Of a stretch of DNA of 17,440 nt, positions 14,269-17,440 are shown piece by piece. The stretch covers positions 1 to 17,440 of the forward strand of contig JASEGN010000013.1 of NCBI GenBank assembly GCA_030018055.1, read 5' to 3'. The translations under genes and the position numbers were made by a program. Origin of the DNA: Candidatus Aenigmatarchaeota archaeon. Its GTDB lineage: Archaea > Aenigmatarchaeota > Aenigmatarchaeia > CG10238-14 > SCSR01. The notes below the pieces were generated by a model. The model saw only the letters and a list, made by a program, of their open reading frames with translations. It did no database searches and had not been told where the DNA came from. Each line of letters starts with the position of its first letter. Position 1 is the first letter of the stretch.

Positions 14269-15096
14269 TTATAGAATTGCTTTTGGATAGGAGCCAAGAA
14301 CTTTTAGGTTACTTGTAATTTTTTCCAGTTCTTCCAAAGCTGACTTGAGTACATCATCTTCTCTATGTCCTTCACAATCTAATATAAATCTATATTCCCA
14401 GGGTTTTCCCACTATCCTTCTAGACTGGAGTTTTGTCATGTTAATTTTTCTTTCAGCAAACACACTAGTAACTCTATGTAAACTTCCAGCTACATGTGGG
14501 AGTTCAAACACAAGCGAAGTTTTATCGTTCCCTATAAATGGAGCATCTTTCTTACCAACTAGAAAGAATCTTGTATAATTTTCTGGATTATCAGCTATAC
14601 CTCTTGTTAATATCTTTAGTCCATATATTTTGGCTGCTCTTTCACTAGCTATAACTCCAGCATCTTTCTCCAATTTTCCCTCCTTTAATTTTCTTGCACT
14701 TGCAGCAGTATCAATTTCTGGTAATGTTACATAGCCTTGTGAACTCAGAAATTTATTACATTGTTTTAAGGCTTCAGGATGCGAATAAACTTTGGTTATT
14801 TTATCGACTTCAGGCGAACACATTAAGTAATGGCGAATGCGATGAATTATTTCTCGACAAGGTTTAACTGTGCTTTCTATTAGCAGTTCATATGCCTCCC
14901 AGATTGTATCAGTTAGACTATTTTCCACAGGAAGCAAACCATAAACAACTTCATCTTTTTCTACTGCTTTTAAAAGTGAATGAAAACTTTCATATGGAAC
15001 TGTCTCCGCATAAGGATCGTAGTGAGTTAAAATTGCCTCCTCACTATAAGCCCCAGGTTCACCTTGATAACCTATCAAAACTCTTTCTTTAACCAT
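14269..15096 (-). CDS. pheA: Prephenate dehydratase with ACT domain
   Basis: Converts prephenate to phenylpyruvate in phenylalanine synthesis. The catalytic domain runs to about residue 183, with IGYQGEPGAYSEEA at 8-21, LPVENSLTDTIWEAYELL at 55-72 and the catalytic ENYTRFF with Thr175. A C-terminal ACT domain (about 193-270) has HVAGSLHRVTSVFAERKINMTK and a final FILDCEGH strand. It is monofunctional: no chorismate mutase domain is present. Odd points: ENSLTDTI replaces the common ENSxxGSI, and the Phe-binding GALx and ESRP motifs read GSLH and QSRR, so feedback inhibition may be altered. The ATG follows the preceding reading frame's TAG directly. It is downstream of mtnA and the class II aldolase on the same strand and probably shares their transcript. 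Confidence 0.93.
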   Translation of the reverse strand: MVKERVLIGYQGEPGAYSEEAILTHYDPYAETVPYESFHSLLKAVEKDEVVYGLLPVENSLTDTIWEAYELLIESTVKPCREIIHRIRHYLMCSPEVDKITKVYSHPEALKQCNKFLSSQGYVTLPEIDTAASARKLKEGKLEKDAGVIASERAAKIYGLKILTRGIADNPENYTRFFLVGKKDAPFIGNDKTSLVFELPHVAGSLHRVTSVFAERKINMTKLQSRRIVGKPWEYRFILDCEGHREDDVLKSALEELEKITSNLKVLGSYPKAIL

Positions 15097-15250
15097 CTAA
15101 TCACTATCCAATTCAAGTTTTCTAGAAAGAGACCTAGACAAAATTTCGTCAAGTTTTAAATAAGAAATTGGTAGGGCATCACCAACACTAAAATTATATT
15201 GTAGAACTAAATTTATAAATTTATCTTCTAATCTTTTAACTACGCGTTTT
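15097..15250 (-). other. Open frame between the aldolase stop and pheA; small gene or frameshifted aldolase tail
   Basis: A 49-codon open stretch in the +1 frame relative to the aldolase runs from inside its last codons to a TAG touching the pheA ATG. It reads as plausible protein (RVVKRLEDKFINLVLQYNFS, then PISYLKLDEILSRS and ending KLELDSD). It has no good start codon of its own; the first ATG in frame (15327) lies deep inside the aldolase gene, and a TTG near 15276 is the only nearer choice. One base fewer in the AAAA run at 15247-15250 would fuse it to the aldolase, giving 243 residues. The 197-residue aldolase is already normal length, so a sequencing error, a real frameshift or a tiny separate gene all remain possible. 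Confidence 0.35.
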
Positions 15251-15829
15251 CTTAGATAACTGATGTAGTTCAACTGCTTGGTCAAGAGCCTCTTCCACGT
15301 TTTTTCCAAGCGAAAGTATGCCAGCATTTTTCAGAATGATGTAATCATGGTCATCTAGTATTTTTAAAACTTCCATCGCAAGCTCTAGAGTTCCATAAGG
15401 CTGCTCTTTTTCTGTAATGGGTAAATTTAGCTTTTCAGCCTTCTTCATCACACCCTTGTCATGACCATGGAGAACTGCATTAACCTCAGGTCTTTTTTTG
15501 TAGATAAACCAATGAAGCATGGTTTCTGATGAAGGCTCTTTTTTACCTATAACTTTTACTATTTTATTATCCACATCACAATCAATGACTTCCACCAAAT
15601 CATCTTTTTCCAGCTTACCTAAGTTAGCTCCTCCAGCTGTTATAACAATCTTTTTTCCCAAACGAAAACTCAGATTGCCTGCCCAATTGCCACTCAAAAA
15701 TGGACCTAGTCCCATTTCAGAGAAAGTCCTACCACACCTGAGTAACTCCTTTCTCTTATTTGCTGGTATATTTGTTTCCTTAGAAAGAAATACAGTTTTG
15801 AATTTCCTACCAATGTATTTTTCCTTCAT
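15236..15829 (-). CDS. Class II aldolase/adducin family protein
   Basis: Metal-dependent aldolase-fold protein of 197 residues, related to fuculose-1-phosphate aldolase and to the Ald2-type aldolase that splits 5-deoxy- or 5-methylthio-ribulose-1-phosphate. Visible active-site elements are the phosphate loop LSGNWAGNLSFR, ITAGGANLG, the catalytic Glu in PSSETMLH, and two metal histidines in VLHGHDKG. The third histidine, expected in an NHG motif near the C terminus, is replaced: the sequence reads ILKNAGILSLG. A His in the preceding DDHDY could compensate, or the protein may have lost classical activity. The gene starts 9 bases after the mtnA stop, so the two are co-transcribed; this pairing implies salvage of 5'-deoxyadenosine or methylthioadenosine. 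See the adjoining open frame for a possible lost C-terminal tail. Confidence 0.85.
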   Translation of the reverse strand: MKEKYIGRKFKTVFLSKETNIPANKRKELLRCGRTFSEMGLGPFLSGNWAGNLSFRLGKKIVITAGGANLGKLEKDDLVEVIDCDVDNKIVKVIGKKEPSSETMLHWFIYKKRPEVNAVLHGHDKGVMKKAEKLNLPITEKEQPYGTLELAMEVLKILDDHDYIILKNAGILSLGKNVEEALDQAVELHQLSKKTRS

Positions 15830-15838
15830 TTTTACACT

Positions 15839-16906
15839 CTAATCAAGTATTTTATTTTTGAACAGTCTTTTTATTTCTCTGACTTTTGGTTTTACAATTC
15901 CTCTTTCCGTTATTATCCTAGTAATATATCTGGCTGGAGTTATATCGAAGGCAGGATTTTTTGCCTTGCTGACTTTAGGAGCGATTCTTACTTTTTCTAT
16001 CTTTCCAGAATTCGATAAGCCTTGCATGTACAAAACTTCATCTTCGCCTCGCTCTTCTATCGGAATTTCCTTGGATTTTGAATCAAATGTGGATGTAGGT
16101 GCTGCCACATAAAAAGGAATCCCATTTTCTTTCGCCAAAACTGCTTTTTCATATGTGCCAATCTTATTCGCGACTAAGCCGTTTGATAATATTCTATCTG
16201 CACCAACTATAACCATATCTATCTCACCCTTTTGCATGTAATAACCAGCCGCATTATCTGCGATTATAGCATAAGGTATATTTTCTTGTTGTAGCTCCCA
16301 GGCTGTTAACTTTGCTCCTTGACATCTTGGCCTCGTTTCATCTACAAAAACAAAAAGACTTTTACCTTGCCTTTTAGCCACATAGATTGGCGCCAAGGCA
16401 GTACCATAGCTTCCACCTGTAGCTAATCTACCTGCGTTGCAATGTGTGAGTATTCTACAACCATCCTTGATGAGTTTTACTCCATTTTCTCCAATCATTT
16501 TACATACCATTTCATTCTCCTTCTCAATTTCTAGTGCCTCTTTTATCACACCTTCTCTCATTTCTTTAACAGAGTTTGCATTAACCTTTGCATATTTCAT
16601 TATCCTATCAACGGCCCAGAATAGATTGCTGGCAGTAGGTCTAGTTCCTATCAATTTCTTGGATGTTTTTTCTAATTCTACAAACAGTTCTTTTGTAGAA
16701 AAAGCTTTACTATAAAATGCAGTTAAAGCCATTCCAAATCCAGCTGCAACTCCAATTGCTGGTGCACCCCTCACCTTCATGGATTTGATACATTCTGCAA
16801 CATTATCAGCGGACTTACAATGCACATAGTGTAGCTTATGTGGTAGTTTTGTTTGGTCTATCAACCTAAGAACTCCATTTTTCCAACTAATTACTTTGCT
16901 CATCAT
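15839..16906 (-). CDS. mtnA: S-methyl-5-thioribose-1-phosphate isomerase
   Basis: Isomerises 5-methylthioribose-1-phosphate (and, in archaea and some bacteria, 5-deoxyribose-1-phosphate) to the ribulose-1-phosphate. It is a 355-residue member of the eIF2B-like family. It has the MtnA-type N-terminal domain (VLRLIDQTKLP at 12-22, KVRGAPAIGVAAGFGMA at 44-60). The catalytic Cys156 is in LTHCNAGRLATGGSYGTAL and the catalytic Asp237 in VGADRI. TRPRCQGAKLTAWEL and FYVAAPTSTFD are further MtnA signatures. The full N-terminal domain argues against ribose-1,5-bisphosphate isomerase or eIF2B subunits. The start is the first of two adjacent ATGs with no ribosome-binding site. It begins 10 bases after the end of a gene remnant and is followed at 9 bases by the class II aldolase. 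No MTA phosphorylase is in the window. Confidence 0.95.
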   Translation of the reverse strand: MMSKVISWKNGVLRLIDQTKLPHKLHYVHCKSADNVAECIKSMKVRGAPAIGVAAGFGMALTAFYSKAFSTKELFVELEKTSKKLIGTRPTASNLFWAVDRIMKYAKVNANSVKEMREGVIKEALEIEKENEMVCKMIGENGVKLIKDGCRILTHCNAGRLATGGSYGTALAPIYVAKRQGKSLFVFVDETRPRCQGAKLTAWELQQENIPYAIIADNAAGYYMQKGEIDMVIVGADRILSNGLVANKIGTYEKAVLAKENGIPFYVAAPTSTFDSKSKEIPIEERGEDEVLYMQGLSNSGKIEKVRIAPKVSKAKNPAFDITPARYITRIITERGIVKPKVREIKRLFKNKILD

Positions 16907-16916
16907 AATAAATTTT

Positions 16917-17192
16917 TTATTTGTTGATTAATTCATATCCTCTATTAAAAACGCTATCTGGAACACCCAACGCCTTTTTGATCTCATAATCTTTAGTTAA
17001 AGGATTTTTTATCTTATTTAATTCCCACCGTCTTTTTATTGGTATTTTTAGGAAAAAGTATGGAGAAGCTACTGGGAATGGAAAATCAGATCCATTGAGT
17101 AGTCTTTCTACGAAAGTTTGATTCTTTACCAGCTCTTTAGTAAGATTGCTACCTATAAATCCAGTTGCACCTGTTACTAATACTTCATACAC
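16917..17192 (-). pseudogene. Chimeric remnant: epimerase N terminus joined to amidohydrolase C terminus
   Basis: A 91-codon open frame whose two halves belong to different families. Residues 1-24 (MYEVLVTGATGFIGSNLTKE) are the NAD-binding start of an extended short-chain dehydrogenase/sugar epimerase, with the GxxGxxG loop. From about residue 25 the sequence changes to an amidohydrolase-type C terminus: VERLLNGSDFPFP contains the metal-binding Asp of that fold, and NPLTKDYEIKKALGVPDSVF is its typical last helix region. All central parts of both enzymes are missing, so neither activity is possible. The simplest cause is a deletion between two same-strand genes, or an assembly join. It stops 10 bases before mtnA, so its promoter may now drive mtnA. 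Confidence 0.7.
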
Positions 17193-17207
17193 AAATATCT
17201 AACATCC

Positions 17208-17231
17208 TTTTAAGTAATAAAATACTTAAAA
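17208..17231. promoter_or_regulatory. 24-base inverted repeat between divergent genes
   Basis: TTTTAAGTA (17208-17216) and TACTTAAAA (17223-17231) are perfect 9-base arms with a 6-base spacer. It lies about 16-39 bases upstream of the chimeric remnant's ATG and covers the place where its TATA box should be, so it may be an operator controlling the mtnA transcript. It is also about 58 bases upstream of the nitroreductase start. Confidence 0.45.
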
Positions 17232-17253
17232 CAATGGGTAGAATGACACAGAA

Positions 17254-17267
17254 ATAATTTTAAAAAA
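17254..17267 (+). promoter_or_regulatory. Likely TATA box of the nitroreductase gene
   Basis: ATAATTTTAAAAAA is centred about 28 bases before the ATG at 17289, and there is no Shine-Dalgarno. This is the layout of a leaderless or short-leader archaeal transcript. Confidence 0.4.
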
Positions 17268-17288
17268 CATTTAAAAAGATCAATAATT

Positions 17289-17440
17289 ATGTTGAAAGAT
17301 TTGGTTCGAGAAAATAGAAGCTGTCGTCGATTTTATCAAGACACTAAAATAAATGTTGACACACTACAAGATCTAATTGATTCAGCTAGGCTTTCTGCAT
17401 CAGCTGGTAATTTACAACCACTAAAGTACATTCTTTCTTG
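17289..17440 (+). CDS. Nitroreductase family protein, partial at right edge
   Basis: The first 50 codons of an FMN-dependent nitroreductase-fold oxidoreductase. The characteristic start is RSCRRFYQDTKI at residues 10-21, where the Arg residues contact the FMN phosphate, then LIDSARLSASAGNLQP at 29-44 with the Ser/Asn-Gln-Pro flavin contacts. The rest lies beyond the window, so subfamily and substrate cannot be decided. The ATG at 17289 is not preceded by a ribosome-binding site but has an AT-rich box at the proper distance. It is divergent from the mtnA cluster. Confidence 0.85.
   Translation, partial: MLKDLVRENRSCRRFYQDTKINVDTLQDLIDSARLSASAGNLQPLKYILS

Noticed and set aside
15097..15327. 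The full 76-codon frame starting at 15327 as a gene
   Set aside because: Its first half is only the shifted frame of the aldolase C terminus. Only the part after the aldolase stop could be real, and it is reported as such.
15839..16906. Ribose-1,5-bisphosphate isomerase or eIF2B subunit
   Set aside because: The complete MtnA-type N-terminal domain and the HCNAGRLATGG and TRPRCQGAKLTAWEL signatures favour MtnA.
1..17440. CRISPR array, insertion sequence, integrase or prophage
   Set aside because: No regularly spaced repeats, transposase or phage proteins were seen in any frame.

Overview
The window reads as AT-rich archaeal chromosome. Many genes have a TATA-like box about 26 bases upstream of the start codon and no Shine-Dalgarno sequence, which fits leaderless transcripts. 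The gene content is also archaeal: a PAC2-family protein, a Clp1/Grc3-type polynucleotide kinase, a one-chain NAD(P)HX epimerase/dehydratase, a stand-alone prephenate dehydratase, and a core-MetE-like protein next to a cysteine-rich small-domain protein. Flavodoxin, nitroreductase and core-MetE-like genes suggest an anaerobe. I cannot name a phylum from sequence alone. No rRNA, tRNA, CRISPR array, insertion sequence or phage module was seen.

Layout. 1-1218 (minus): a hypothetical gene overlapping a zinc-finger-less dnaJ that runs off the left edge. 1278-1637 (plus): a cyclophilin-like protein, divergent from the previous pair across an 18-bp perfect palindrome. 1667-3318 (minus): Clp1-like kinase, a small unknown and a flavodoxin. 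3385-4065 (plus) and 4051-4728 (minus): a methyltransferase and a HAD hydrolase with overlapping 3' ends. 4881-6832 (minus): an ADP-ribosylglycohydrolase coupled by ATGA overlap to a zinc alcohol dehydrogenase. 7047-8672 (plus): NAD(P)HX repair enzyme. 8700-10384 (minus): alpha/beta hydrolase overlapping a PAC2 protein. 10412-10660 (minus): small unknown. 10731-12079 (plus): cysteine-rich domain protein coupled to a core-MetE-like protein. 12097-14180 (minus): four-cysteine protein, LsrF-family thiolase/aldolase and polyol-type zinc dehydrogenase. 14269-16906 (minus): mtnA, class II aldolase and prephenate dehydratase. 16917-17192 (minus): a chimeric gene remnant. 17289 to the right edge (plus): start of a nitroreductase.

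The most interesting reading concerns the right-hand third. MtnA makes a 5-substituted ribulose-1-phosphate from salvaged methylthioadenosine or 5'-deoxyadenosine. The class II aldolase beside it would normally split that sugar, but here it lacks the third metal-binding histidine (NHG has become NAG). The nearby LsrF-family enzyme acts, in its characterised bacterial form, on 3-hydroxy-5-phosphonooxypentane-2,4-dione. That compound is exactly 5-deoxyribulose-1-phosphate oxidised at C4, and a polyol-type zinc dehydrogenase sits directly downstream of the LsrF gene. The sequence therefore permits a hypothesis: oxidative thiolytic salvage of 5-deoxypentose phosphate to DHAP plus acetyl-CoA. This is inference from chemistry and neighbourhood, not demonstrated. 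The LsrF/dehydrogenase pair also uses different codons from its neighbours, and LsrF has a strong Shine-Dalgarno, both suggesting acquisition from elsewhere.
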